A stretch of DNA of 64,000 bases from Blastocatellia bacterium. GTDB lineage: Bacteria > Acidobacteriota > Blastocatellia > Chloracidobacteriales > JADJPF01. The notes beneath the pieces are model-generated. The model did not search any database, had not been told where the DNA came from, and saw only the letters and a program-made list of their open reading frames with translations. Location: assembly GCA_016713405.1 (NCBI GenBank), contig JADJPF010000029.1:1-64000 (forward strand). The letters are read 5' to 3'. The stretch's first letter is position 1. Each line of letters opens with the position of its first letter. A program made the position numbers and the translations under genes. Shown piece after piece: positions 19,431 through 28,844 of this stretch.

Positions 19431-19959
19431 TTTAATAATCCTGGTAGTGAGCAAAATATAATGCTGAGTGACAATTGATTTTTGCCGAAACTCATTTCTA
19501 AACCTGCGTTCTAGGCAATACTGAATTTCTATTCAGCATTACTTTTTTTAGCACTACCATAATACAGTGTAAATTAAATATTCTGATATTTTAATCTTAA
19601 GCCCCAGTGGGCGATAGATATGTAGCGTAGGGTTTCAACTCTACGTATTATGGCGAAAAATTTCCCAAAGCCCCAACGGGGCGTAAGAGGTTTTTAATAG
19701 CAAGAAAAGACTATGCACGCCTTTTCAGGTTTAAAGACACTTAAGTATGATTTTCTAGGACTAAAACCCTGGGTTACAGTTATTTCGCCCCTATGGGCTT
19801 TAAGAGATAAAACCTCAGAAAACTTAGTTTACAGTGTATATAATCCTTTTTTATAAGTTTTGTAATGGTCAAATATTTGGAGGGTGCTTTAACCATTAAG
19901 AAATACAAAGCTACCTTGGGTGATATATTTTATTAAAAAATCCAATATGCCAATAAAAC
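19431..19959. other. Intergenic region between the receptor paralogues
   Basis: About 530 bases with no ORF. It contains the promoter region of copy 1 and, at 19597-19805, three palindromic repeat copies described separately. The part next to copy 2 (19830-19959) shows nothing I recognise. Confidence 0.6.
19597..19805. repeat. Cluster of three REP-like palindromic elements
   Basis: Three imperfect copies of a short palindrome close to AAAGCCCCNNNGGGGCG: plus-strand copies at 19597-19617 (gccccagtgggcg) and 19667-19690 (gccccaacggggcg), and an inverted copy at 19781-19805 (cgcccctatgggctt). Between them lie two further hairpins, CGTAG...CTACG (19626-19645) and AACCCTGGGTT (around 19766). The G+C-rich palindromes stand out from the AT-rich surroundings and look like a dispersed intergenic repeat family. 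Confidence 0.65.
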
Positions 19960-22900
19960 TTAAAAAGAAATTCTTAAACCTAACTGAAATTGACGAGAAG
20001 AAAAAGCACTACGAAAACGATCTTGTGTAATTGTAAAACGTCCTCCATCCTTAGACGGTAACTGAAAATTACCATTTACATCAGGCGAAAATACTCGATT
20101 TAAGTCATTTATATTGGTGCGATTAAATAAATTAAATACTTCTACAAGTCCTTGAATCTGATAACGCTCATTAAATTTAACCTTACGAGAAATCCTTACG
20201 TCAACATTAGCAAAACCTGGTGTAATGCCAACATTACGACCAACACTTGCACCGTCTACAAATGGTCTATCACCTGGTAAAATATCACCGTTTCCGTTTA
20301 AGTCTGTGCCAGCTAATAAGTTATAGGGACGACCTGTATTAAGACTAATAATTGTAGAAAGTTGAAAACCATTAGTGAGACGATTTTTATAACTTAAATC
20401 CCAAGTACCAGATAAAACTAAACGACTACGGACATCTTGTAATGATAGACCTCGCTCATCACGAATCAGCAAAGGGTTAACTACTTCAGCAATATCTGGG
20501 CGAAAGTCTGAATTATTATCTATTGCTTTGGAAAATGTGTAGTGAGCTAGAAAGTTAAAGTTCCTTGCAAAACGACGGTTAAAAGATAAGGTTACAGCAT
20601 GATAATAGCTATCAAAACTAGTTTCAAATTGTGCAACATCGCCTCGACTAGGGTCTACACGCCCTGTTAATGCTCCTTGTATGGGGTTAGCAGCGGGTCG
20701 AATAATTGGATTAATATTACGTGGGCCAAAAAGCTTAATGCCACGAATAAAAATATAATCTGCTGCAATGGCTGTGTTTGTATTAAGTAAGTAAGTTAAT
20801 CCAAAAGAAGTTTGCTGAGTATAGCTATTACGTAAATTTGTAACAAATTGGGATGATTGGCTAAATTGAGGTGTTACAGTTACTCCAGGTGGTAGTTCAG
20901 TAGTTTGAGGGAATTTGCGACCTGGTAAAGAAAAAGGTAGAACTGAAAAAGGAAATGGCATGGTAGGAACTTGTACTGCTTTAGAATTAATTAATTGAAT
21001 AGCAAAGGCTTGGCCCACTAAAGCACCTGCAAAGAAAAGCCCATAAGAACCATGAATATTTAGATTTTCTAATTTTGTTGGAGAGTAAGAAAAAGCTACT
21101 CTAGGTGAAAAATTACCATTATTGTTTGGCACAAACTTTAATCGAATCAAATCATAACGCAATCCTGCCTTAATAGTTAAATTAGGGCGTAGTTTAATGT
21201 CATCTTGTAGATAAAGAGAAAATTCCTTACCTATACTAGATAAACTAGGATCGCCAAAGCCTTGAGTGAAAAAGGCTGGTAATGCTAAATCTGCAATAGG
21301 AACGCCAGCCGGAAAACCAGGGAAAAATATTGGTAAAACACCAGAAAGAGCAGAAAGAAAAGCTTTTTGTTGTGGGGTACGTAGATTTGGGTCAAAAGCT
21401 TGTAGGCTTGTAAGCACTGGCAATCCAGGCATATTAGCAACTTGACCAAAATCTAGAGGTGTAAAGAATGCTCCACCACTAGAAAAAATTGGTAATTTGG
21501 TTTTATTGCTAACCGTGCTAAAACGCTGAAAATCTACTCCAAATTTTACTTGGTGTTTGCCTCGAATCAAAGAAGTGTTATTGATAATCTGAAAAGTATT
21601 AAAAACTCTAGGTTGAGGTAAAAATGTACTTTGTCCAAATGTTATTAACCCTTCTGGTGCAACAATACGGATTTGGGGAACAGGTTCTATGGGTAAAAGG
21701 TTTTGGTTACGACGGGTAAAAATAAAACGAGTCTCATTTACTAAATTTAGAGAGTTGTTTATATGAGTATTATTTATTGCTAAAGAATTATCTCGCAAAC
21801 GCTGTATTCCGCCGTTGCTCTCACCTATTAGCCCTCCAAAAGGCTCTAATGCTCCGTTATAGCTACCTCCAAAGTTATATCGTACCCAAACAGTGTTATT
21901 ATCAGAAATACGACTATCTACCCTAGCTAAAAATACGCTATTAGCTACAGAAAAAGGTACTGCACCGTTACGCAAATTAAAGCCTAAGCGGTTGGCTGCT
22001 TGAACTGTTGTATCTGCAATAGTAACAATACTGTTTTGTTGGATAGAAAGACGTTCAAATGAGGTAAAGAAAAATGTGTGATCTTTTTTGATTGGGCCCT
22101 CTATTGCCCCACCAAATTGATATTGTGAATAAGGGGGTTTAATTGATGCAAAAGGATCTCGTGTAGCTATATCATCATTACGATTAAGTAAAAAAAGGTT
22201 GCCACGATAATCATTTCCACCGCCCCTTGTAACAATGTTAACAATTCCGCCTAAAGCCCGGCCAAACTCGGCACTGTAGCTATCGGAAATAATTTGAAAT
22301 TCCTGTATAGCTTCTTGACTAAATGTTGAACGTACTGAGCCTGAACCTAAGTCATTGTTGTCTAACCCATCAATAGTAATGTTATTAAATCTAGCAGTTT
22401 GACCATTAAATGATAGCCCTGATGTAGCTGTTGCTCCTTGGGCAGGTAAACGATCTGCTAAAACTCGTGCGGCTGTTATAGAAAAATCTAAAAAATTTCT
22501 TCGGTTTATTGGCAGTGAAGTAATGCTTGTTCGATTAATATTAGTGCTACTTTCAGTTTTGCCTTCTAAGTAAGCTTCACTAGCAATTACTTCTATAATA
22601 TCGGTTGATGAACCAAGTTTCATTGTTAAATTTAATACTGTTGTAGTGCCTAAGACCAACTCTAAAGGCTTTTCTTGAGTAGTAAATCCAGAACCGCTTG
22701 CAGTTAAAATATAATTTCCTGGAGGTAATTGGTTAATTATATAACTACCGTCTTCTTGTGTAATAACTTCACGAGTAAAATTAGTTTGTGGATTTTTAGC
22801 AATAATTGTGACTCCACCAACTGCCGAGGTTTGTTCATCGATAGCTTTTCCTGTTATGGAAGATGTAGTGTTACCCGCAGATTGGGCATTAACAATGGAA

Positions 22901-22968
22901 AATCCACTAAGAAGACAACTAAGAATTATTGCTAGTCTAATGGTTAATTTTGTCTTATCGCCAAACAT
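19960..22968 (-). CDS. TonB-dependent receptor, Oar-like, copy 2
   Basis: 1002 residues with the same layout as copy 1: signal peptide (...SIVNAQ), carboxypeptidase-regulatory-like domain, plug, barrel, terminal FQLGLRISF. By eye most positions are identical between the two copies along the whole length, with differences concentrated in putative extracellular loops such as the segment around residues 540-590 (GVLPIFFPGFPAG versus GFLPTVFPGFPAS) and a shorter linker near residue 125. This indicates tandem duplication with loop divergence. AAGGG lies before the ATG. Both copies point the same way but are separated by 0.5 kb, so they may have separate promoters. Confidence 0.88.
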   Translation of the reverse strand: MFGDKTKLTIRLAIILSCLLSGFSIVNAQSAGNTTSSITGKAIDEQTSAVGGVTIIAKNPQTNFTREVITQEDGSYIINQLPPGNYILTASGSGFTTQEKPLELVLGTTTVLNLTMKLGSSTDIIEVIASEAYLEGKTESSTNINRTSITSLPINRRNFLDFSITAARVLADRLPAQGATATSGLSFNGQTARFNNITIDGLDNNDLGSGSVRSTFSQEAIQEFQIISDSYSAEFGRALGGIVNIVTRGGGNDYRGNLFLLNRNDDIATRDPFASIKPPYSQYQFGGAIEGPIKKDHTFFFTSFERLSIQQNSIVTIADTTVQAANRLGFNLRNGAVPFSVANSVFLARVDSRISDNNTVWVRYNFGGSYNGALEPFGGLIGESNGGIQRLRDNSLAINNTHINNSLNLVNETRFIFTRRNQNLLPIEPVPQIRIVAPEGLITFGQSTFLPQPRVFNTFQIINNTSLIRGKHQVKFGVDFQRFSTVSNKTKLPIFSSGGAFFTPLDFGQVANMPGLPVLTSLQAFDPNLRTPQQKAFLSALSGVLPIFFPGFPAGVPIADLALPAFFTQGFGDPSLSSIGKEFSLYLQDDIKLRPNLTIKAGLRYDLIRLKFVPNNNGNFSPRVAFSYSPTKLENLNIHGSYGLFFAGALVGQAFAIQLINSKAVQVPTMPFPFSVLPFSLPGRKFPQTTELPPGVTVTPQFSQSSQFVTNLRNSYTQQTSFGLTYLLNTNTAIAADYIFIRGIKLFGPRNINPIIRPAANPIQGALTGRVDPSRGDVAQFETSFDSYYHAVTLSFNRRFARNFNFLAHYTFSKAIDNNSDFRPDIAEVVNPLLIRDERGLSLQDVRSRLVLSGTWDLSYKNRLTNGFQLSTIISLNTGRPYNLLAGTDLNGNGDILPGDRPFVDGASVGRNVGITPGFANVDVRISRKVKFNERYQIQGLVEVFNLFNRTNINDLNRVFSPDVNGNFQLPSKDGGRFTITQDRFRSAFSSRQFQLGLRISF

Positions 22969-23141
22969 TTTAATAACCCTTTATATAATAAATTTTGTTT
23001 AATTTGACAGGAGCAAGAAATTTTTGTTGGGGAGATTATTTTCTTCTGTAGTGTTTTATAGCAGAAATTTTTAATTGTGCAATCTAGCTTAGTGCGAGAT
23101 TTTCCCTAATTATATTTATAATGAGATCAAATTAAACAAAA

Positions 23142-23167
23142 AAACCATACTTAATTAAGTATGGTTT
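23142..23167. terminator. Terminator-like palindrome
   Basis: A 26-base palindrome (arms AAACCATACTTAA / TTAAGTATGGTTT) with A- and T-runs outside, downstream of the minus-strand LuxR-type gene. Confidence 0.7.
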
Positions 23168-23205
23168 TCTTTGGTAAAAACTTTGTTTTTAATAGTATTT
23201 CTGAG

Positions 23206-23463
23206 TTACTCAGGCATACGTGGATCGCTACGATGTTTGTCTACGCTCACTAAGCCATTTTGGATACTATATTTTACTAAAGCTGGTAAGGTGTGAAGGT
23301 TCAATTTTAGCATTATGCGTGCGCGATGTGCCTCTATTGTTCTACGAGAAAGACCTAGGATTTGACCGGCCTCCTCATTTGAATAACCATCAGCTAGTAA
23401 TGTTAATACCTCTTGTTCTCTTTGAGTTAAACTAACAGCAGCTTTTTTAGCTCTTGTTGCCAT
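23206..23463 (-). CDS. Stand-alone LuxR/GerE-type HTH regulator
   Basis: 85 residues, nearly all of it one GerE helix-turn-helix domain: LTQREQEVLTLLADGYSNEEAGQILGLSRRTIEAHRARIMLKL. The typical N-terminal receiver or ligand domain is absent, so it may act constitutively or through another protein. GAAAGGAG ribosome site 9 bases upstream of the ATG gives a firm start. It lies between the NHL-repeat gene and the tandem receptors, all on the minus strand, and could regulate either; that is inference. Confidence 0.85.
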   Translation of the reverse strand: MATRAKKAAVSLTQREQEVLTLLADGYSNEEAGQILGLSRRTIEAHRARIMLKLNLHTLPALVKYSIQNGLVSVDKHRSDPRMPE

Positions 23464-23934
23464 GAAGAAAATCTCCTTTCAAAATTAATAATAGGATAAA
23501 TATCCCAGCAAAATTTGTATAATCTATATTAAGATACCACAACAAGTAGTAAAACAACAGTAAAATAACAGGGAAATCTTAATATTTTGCAATTTTTTTT
23601 TCTAATAAAAGCTTTATCTTAAAGAGTTTTCAGAATGTCCATCCTTAACAATCCTTAAATAACCTTAATAGGTATGTTTTTGCTATTAAAATTAACAAAA
23701 TTGCACAGCCAAGCCAAACACACTTTTGCAAAACATAAGGTGTATTGTTTGTTAAGGTTAATTTAGTATTGTAAATGGAAATGGTAATGGATTTATGAAA
23801 AAATGATGCCGAGATATTACCAAGACTTATACACGTTTGGCAATTATATTTACCTTTTTATTTTAAGTTCATTTGCTAGTAAAATTATTTCATTGAAAAT
23901 AAAGAAGATACAATGACTGGCAAGGAGTTTTTAT
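23464..23934. other. AT-rich intergenic region upstream of the LuxR-type gene
   Basis: About 470 bases without an ORF. It holds the promoter of the LuxR-type gene; short related TTAAGGTTA/TAACCTTAA stretches near 23650-23760 are visible but too weak to call operators. Confidence 0.4.
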
Positions 23935-23984
23935 AAAAGCAGACGCAGCAATCTAAGGAAAATCTGATCTCTACGTCTGCTTTT
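23935..23984 (-). terminator. Terminator of the NHL-repeat gene
   Basis: Inverted repeat AAAAGCAGACG (23935-23945) / CGTCTGCTTTT (23974-23984) with a 28-base loop, starting 2 bases after the stop codon of the minus-strand NHL gene. Confidence 0.7.
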
Positions 23985-23986
23985 TG

Positions 23987-26900
23987 TTATAATGTGAATG
24001 TAAAACTATTAGAGCTAATACCATTAGATATAACTATTATTGTATTAGCACCTTTTTTAAGATTTAGTTTTTTTCTATTTCCTTTTAGTTGAATTGTTAA
24101 AGAAGTTTGGCCTTGAATAAATTGGCTTACATCTTGACCATTGATCGTAACTCTATTAACAGTGCTACTAAAATTAGTTCCATCTATTGTTAACCTTGGT
24201 TTTCTATATGTTGCATTGTTAATAGTGGCAATTTGATTTTGCCCTTTAGCAACACCTTTGATTGCTCGAATTGCTGTATTACCTGTATCAGCAATTAGTA
24301 AATTACCCATCAGATCAAAAGTAATGCTTTTAGGAGCATTTAAGCTAGAGTTTGTAGCCAAAGATCCATCACCTAAATAAGCTCTAATACCATTTCCAGC
24401 AATAGTGCTAATTATATTAGTAGAAGCATCAACACGTCGGATGCGATTATTGGTAGTGTCAGCAATAAATAAATTATCGTTCCCATCAACTGTTAGGCCA
24501 AAAGGACTATTTAGACTAGCGTTAATTGCTAAAGCACCATCACCTTGAAAGCCTGCTCGACCATTACCAACAATAGTTGTAATTGCATTAGTAGTTAGAT
24601 CAAGTCGTTGGATACGATTATTACCTGTATCAGAAATAAGTACATTTCCAGACTGGGCTACTGCTAAACCGCTAGGAGCATTTAAGTTGCTTGGACTACC
24701 ATCACCTGCAATAGTAGTAATAGTATTTGTACTTAAGTTAATTTTTCTAATACGATTATTTCCACTATCAGCAATAATCAAATTTCCTGACTTATCAAAT
24801 AAAATAGCTGTAGGTTGATTTAAGCTTGCTTGACTAGCTAACATTCCATCACCAGAAAATGCAGCCATACCATTACCAGCAAAAGTAGTAATAATTTGAC
24901 TATTAGCATCAACTCTTCGGATACGATTATTAGCAGTGTCAGCAATAAATAAATTCCCTTGAGAGTCTACTGCTACATTGCTTGGGTCGTTTAAGCTAGC
25001 ATTTATAGCTGTAATATTATCGCCATTAAAGCCAGGTACACCAAAACCTGCTACAGTGTTAATAATATTTGAGTTTATATCAATACGTCGGATACGGTAA
25101 TTATCTGGATCGGCAATAAAAATATTACTTTGTCTATCAATTGCAACTCCACTAGCATTGCTTAGATTAGCTTGAGTTGCTAGAAATCCATCACCACCGC
25201 TACTACGTGAGCCAATACCACCAATAGAAGTGATCATTTTTGTGACAGCATCAACTCGACGGACACGGTAATTAATTTCTGCATCAGCAATAAATAAATT
25301 GCCTGTTCCATCTACTGCAACACCTAAAGCTAACTGCAAGCCAGCATCAGTAGCTAAAACATTATCAACAGCAAGTCCAGGGTTTCCAGTACCAGCTACA
25401 GTAGTAATAACTTTAGTTTTACTATCAACTTTGCGAATCCTAAAGTTAAAAGTATCAACAATATAAAGATTTCCAATAGCATCTATAGCTATAGTGTTAG
25501 GGAAATTCAAGCTAGCATTTGTGGCAGCAATACCATCCAAATTAAACTGAGACTGTCCATTACCAGCAATTGTAGAAATTAAGTTTGTACTTAAATCAAC
25601 TTGACGAATACGAAAATTAAATGTGTCAGTAATAAGCAAGTTACCATTTTGGTCAATTGTTAAACCTTTAGGACTACTTAATCTAGCTTGTGTTGCTTGC
25701 CCACCGTCGCCAAGAAAACCTGATACTCCACTACCAGCAACAGTTGTAATAACTCCTGTTTGAGCATCGACTTTTCTAATTCGATGGTTTTCTGTATCAG
25801 CAATAAAAACATTGCCTTTGCTATCAACAGCTACCCCACTAGGTTGATTTAAGCTTGCTACATTTGCCAAACCTCCATCACCACTAAAACTATAACTACC
25901 ATTGCCAGCAACAGTTGTAATAAGTCCTGTAATTGCGTCAACTCGACGAACACGGCTATTTAAGCTATCAGCAATAAATAAATTACCTGCCCCGTCAAGT
26001 GTTATTGCTTCAGGAGTGTTTAAGCTAGCACTAATGGCTGGACTACCATCACCGCTAAAGCCTGCTGTCCCATTACCAGCAACAGTTGTAATTACTCCAG
26101 TTGTATCAATTTTTCTAATTCGATGATTAGTAGAATCAACTACAAAAACATTTCCACTACTATCAATTGCAACGCCTATTGGGTGCATTGCTGCACTAGT
26201 AGCTTTGCCGCTGTCGCCTAAAAATGGGACTCCTCCAGCAATAGTTGTAATTTCGCCGTCTTTAAGGTCAGAAAAGTTTTTAGCTGGAAAATTAAATGAT
26301 TGTTGAACTACTCCGCCGCGAGTTTGAATAGAGAGCGTTCTATTACCTGGGGCAGTTTGTGCTGGAGTGCGAAAACGAACTTCAGTAGCACTAATAACTT
26401 GAAAGTCTGTAACAACTTTTTCACCTAAAACCACTAAACTTTCTGGAGCAAAGTTTTTTCCTTTAACAATAATTTCTGCACCACCTTCTAAACGGTCGCT
26501 TGTTTGGCTTAAACTTGCTATTTGTGGTGCGCCAATTGTCACCATTGTTAAGGCATCATCGTCATTTGCTACACCATTATCTAAAACAAAAACATCATTA
26601 CCTTGAACTACAACACCGCTAGCTTGATTAAAAGTGTTTGCTTGAGCAAGAGAAACCATTTGACGGCCTGTTGGGTTTTGAGTAACTACTTTTACCCCAG
26701 ATTTATCTAAAACATAGATATTTCCCAAATTATCAACACTAACTGATTGAGGATTATCAAAAGTAAATTCATCTTCTACAGCATTTGGAAAAATATTAGC
26801 TGCTTGTCTTGAGGGGGCTGTCCTAGGGATTCTACCAATAGTTTTAACTTCTCCAGTTAAACTAATAGAGCGAATTACACCATTACCAGCATCAGCGACA

Positions 26901-27892
26901 AAAATAACTTCATTTGTGCTGCTAGCAAAAAATGAACTTTGCCCAGGATTAACAGAAATACTTACAGGACGATTAAAGAGAGCAGCGCGACCTTGACCAT
27001 CAGCTTTTCCAGCATTACCAGGACTTCCAGCAATAAGACGAACTTGTTGTTTAGTAAAATCTGCTGCATAAATTGCATTGTTACCAGTATCAGCAATATA
27101 AAGAACTCCATTAGATGCAACAGCTACGCCCTGTGGATTTCTAAAAACAGCTTGTGAAAATGGGACAGTATCAGCAGTAATTGTTCCGCTATTACCATTT
27201 CCTAAAGCAGTAACAACGTTGTTATTAAAATCTATTCTGCGAACATTATTATTAAGACTGTCAGCTATAAAAATGCCACCTTCTGCCCTGTTATCAATTG
27301 CAAGTCCAAGAGGCCCGGCAAAAAGTGCTGATGTTTGACGATCTCCATCATTTCTGCCACGCATTCCCATTCGACCAGCAAAAACGCTTGGGTCAATTCT
27401 AGCTGAAGGATTTCCCTTTAAGATTACATGGTTAAGTGGGTCAGTAATATAAACATCTCCATTTGTTGAAGTGTTAACCTGACCAGGAACTTTACGCCCC
27501 TTGGCCTTACCAACTTGAGCAACTAGAACAAAATTAGAAATTGTTCCTTGTGGAGTTTGTGCTGTAATGGTTGCATAGCCTGGAGCTATTCCGCTAACCA
27601 TCCCATTATTGTCTACTGTGGCAATATCTGGACTATCAGATCTATAAGTGATTGCACCTGTAATTGGTTGATTATTGGTATCTACTACAGTTAATTTTAT
27701 TTGATTATTTCTATTTACTACTGGATTTGGATCATTACCAGGCCCAAGTAATTTAATATTATTTGATTGAATAAGAGGTTTAATAGGCTCAACAGCTTTA
27801 GTATTTAAGTAAACAGACTGAGGAAGTAAAGATTGAGTAAATAAAACAGCAAAAATAACTGCTGTTATAACTAAACTAAATTTAATGCGCAT
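23987..27892 (-). CDS. Secreted NHL-repeat beta-propeller protein with Big2 and IPT/TIG domains
   Basis: 1301 residues. Signal peptide 1-26; a Big_2-like Ig domain about 60-127 (DSPDIATVDNNGMVSGIAPGYATITA); a first NHL group about 135-445; an IPT/TIG domain about 455-530 (EGGAEIIVKGKNFAPESLVVLG); a second run of roughly eleven NHL repeats of about 55 residues from 545 to 1205, each with the pattern TTVAGNG..GFSGDG..A..A.LN.P.G.A.D..GN.FIADT.NNRIRRVD; and a C-terminal IPT-like domain (1215-1301). NHL propellers usually bind proteins or ligands. No enzyme motif, no sorting signal and no C-terminal anchor was seen. Own terminator downstream. Confidence 0.88.
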   Translation of the reverse strand: MRIKFSLVITAVIFAVLFTQSLLPQSVYLNTKAVEPIKPLIQSNNIKLLGPGNDPNPVVNRNNQIKLTVVDTNNQPITGAITYRSDSPDIATVDNNGMVSGIAPGYATITAQTPQGTISNFVLVAQVGKAKGRKVPGQVNTSTNGDVYITDPLNHVILKGNPSARIDPSVFAGRMGMRGRNDGDRQTSALFAGPLGLAIDNRAEGGIFIADSLNNNVRRIDFNNNVVTALGNGNSGTITADTVPFSQAVFRNPQGVAVASNGVLYIADTGNNAIYAADFTKQQVRLIAGSPGNAGKADGQGRAALFNRPVSISVNPGQSSFFASSTNEVIFVADAGNGVIRSISLTGEVKTIGRIPRTAPSRQAANIFPNAVEDEFTFDNPQSVSVDNLGNIYVLDKSGVKVVTQNPTGRQMVSLAQANTFNQASGVVVQGNDVFVLDNGVANDDDALTMVTIGAPQIASLSQTSDRLEGGAEIIVKGKNFAPESLVVLGEKVVTDFQVISATEVRFRTPAQTAPGNRTLSIQTRGGVVQQSFNFPAKNFSDLKDGEITTIAGGVPFLGDSGKATSAAMHPIGVAIDSSGNVFVVDSTNHRIRKIDTTGVITTVAGNGTAGFSGDGSPAISASLNTPEAITLDGAGNLFIADSLNSRVRRVDAITGLITTVAGNGSYSFSGDGGLANVASLNQPSGVAVDSKGNVFIADTENHRIRKVDAQTGVITTVAGSGVSGFLGDGGQATQARLSSPKGLTIDQNGNLLITDTFNFRIRQVDLSTNLISTIAGNGQSQFNLDGIAATNASLNFPNTIAIDAIGNLYIVDTFNFRIRKVDSKTKVITTVAGTGNPGLAVDNVLATDAGLQLALGVAVDGTGNLFIADAEINYRVRRVDAVTKMITSIGGIGSRSSGGDGFLATQANLSNASGVAIDRQSNIFIADPDNYRIRRIDINSNIINTVAGFGVPGFNGDNITAINASLNDPSNVAVDSQGNLFIADTANNRIRRVDANSQIITTFAGNGMAAFSGDGMLASQASLNQPTAILFDKSGNLIIADSGNNRIRKINLSTNTITTIAGDGSPSNLNAPSGLAVAQSGNVLISDTGNNRIQRLDLTTNAITTIVGNGRAGFQGDGALAINASLNSPFGLTVDGNDNLFIADTTNNRIRRVDASTNIISTIAGNGIRAYLGDGSLATNSSLNAPKSITFDLMGNLLIADTGNTAIRAIKGVAKGQNQIATINNATYRKPRLTIDGTNFSSTVNRVTINGQDVSQFIQGQTSLTIQLKGNRKKLNLKKGANTIIVISNGISSNSFTFTL

Positions 27893-28246
27893 ATTAATTA
27901 TGCTCCTTAAACTTTTATTTATGATGGAAATTCCTTTAGTTAAAGTTTCATCATAGTTTCTAATAATCTAGTGATTTGTTGCTAAACAAATTTAGATTAT
28001 CCTAATTATTAAAGACTAAAAAATTTTAGCTAATATAACAAGCTAGCTAAATTAAAGATTAAATTAGCGTATTTGGCTAGCAAATAGTTGCAACAAATTT
28101 AGCTAGGAAATTTAGAAATTTTTTTATTACTTTAAGGCAATTTATAGTTGCTCAAGACCTTGTTTAAAGCTAATCTCATCTGTTTATCATAAAGTTAAAT
28201 TTTCTTAATAAAATTTTAAAGTTTTGAAAGGAACGCTTTTTTAGGT
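27893..28246. other. Divergent promoter region
   Basis: 354 AT-rich bases between the divergent NHL and lipoprotein genes. Several partial GCTAGC-containing inverted motifs are present (28040-28110), but no RNA gene, ORF or assignable operator was found. Confidence 0.4.
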
Positions 28247-28789
28247 ATGAAGAAAATTATTTTTTGTTTGCTATTAATGACTGTCTTTATAGGTTGTGCT
28301 AATAATGCTCAACAAAATACTGCAAAAACAGAAGCTCCTAAAACAGAAGCTGTTAAACCAACAGAAGAAAAACCAACTCAAGTTGCAGAAAACACAGAAG
28401 TAATTAAACGCGGCACACCTCTAAATAATGCTACAACAGTGACCGTTTCACAAATATTAGAAAATCCTAAAAACTATGAAAATAAACCTGTTACGGTTGA
28501 AGGGCAAATTGCCCGCGTTTGCCAAGCAAAAGGCTGTTGGATGGAATTAACAGAAAAAGAAGGCGATCCAGGACTAAGAATTTCCTTTAAGGATTATGGT
28601 TTCTTTGTTCCAACAGATTCCCAAGGTAAAAAAGTTAAAGCCGAAGGTGCATTAGAATTAAAAGTAGTTAAAAAAGATGAAGCAGAACATTACATTGCTG
28701 AAGGTTCTAAAATGAAGCAAAACCCAGATGGATCAGCAAATATTGTTAATTTAGTTGCTAGCGGCGTGGAAATATATCCATCTAAATAG
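28247..28789 (+). CDS. DUF4920-like lipoprotein
   Basis: 180 residues. A signal peptide ends in VFIGC, so Cys17 is a good lipidation site; a Lys/Glu/Pro/Thr-rich linker follows (18-60). The folded part (65-180) contains ENKPVTVEGQIARVCQAKGCWMEL, an OB-fold-like start with a conserved CxxxGCWM motif, and FKDYGFFVPTD, matching DUF4920-type proteins. The two close cysteines could bind metal or form a disulphide. Function unknown. Single gene with its own terminator. Confidence 0.8.
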   Translation: MKKIIFCLLLMTVFIGCANNAQQNTAKTEAPKTEAVKPTEEKPTQVAENTEVIKRGTPLNNATTVTVSQILENPKNYENKPVTVEGQIARVCQAKGCWMELTEKEGDPGLRISFKDYGFFVPTDSQGKKVKAEGALELKVVKKDEAEHYIAEGSKMKQNPDGSANIVNLVASGVEIYPSK

Positions 28790-28798
28790 GTTATCAAA

Positions 28799-28828
28799 TT
28801 TTTGGGGAACAAATTTGCTCCCCAAAAA
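28799..28828. terminator. Convergent bidirectional terminator
   Basis: Ten-base arms TTTTTGGGGA / TCCCCAAAAA with a 10-base loop between the lipoprotein gene and the ADP-ribosylglycohydrolase gene. Confidence 0.85.
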
Positions 28829-28844
28829 CCAACAAAGCTTTAGT

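Noticed and set aside
24200..26300. Regular DNA repeats resembling a repeat array or CRISPR
   Set aside because: Spacing of about 165-175 bases matches the NHL protein repeats; there are no identical short repeats with unique spacers.
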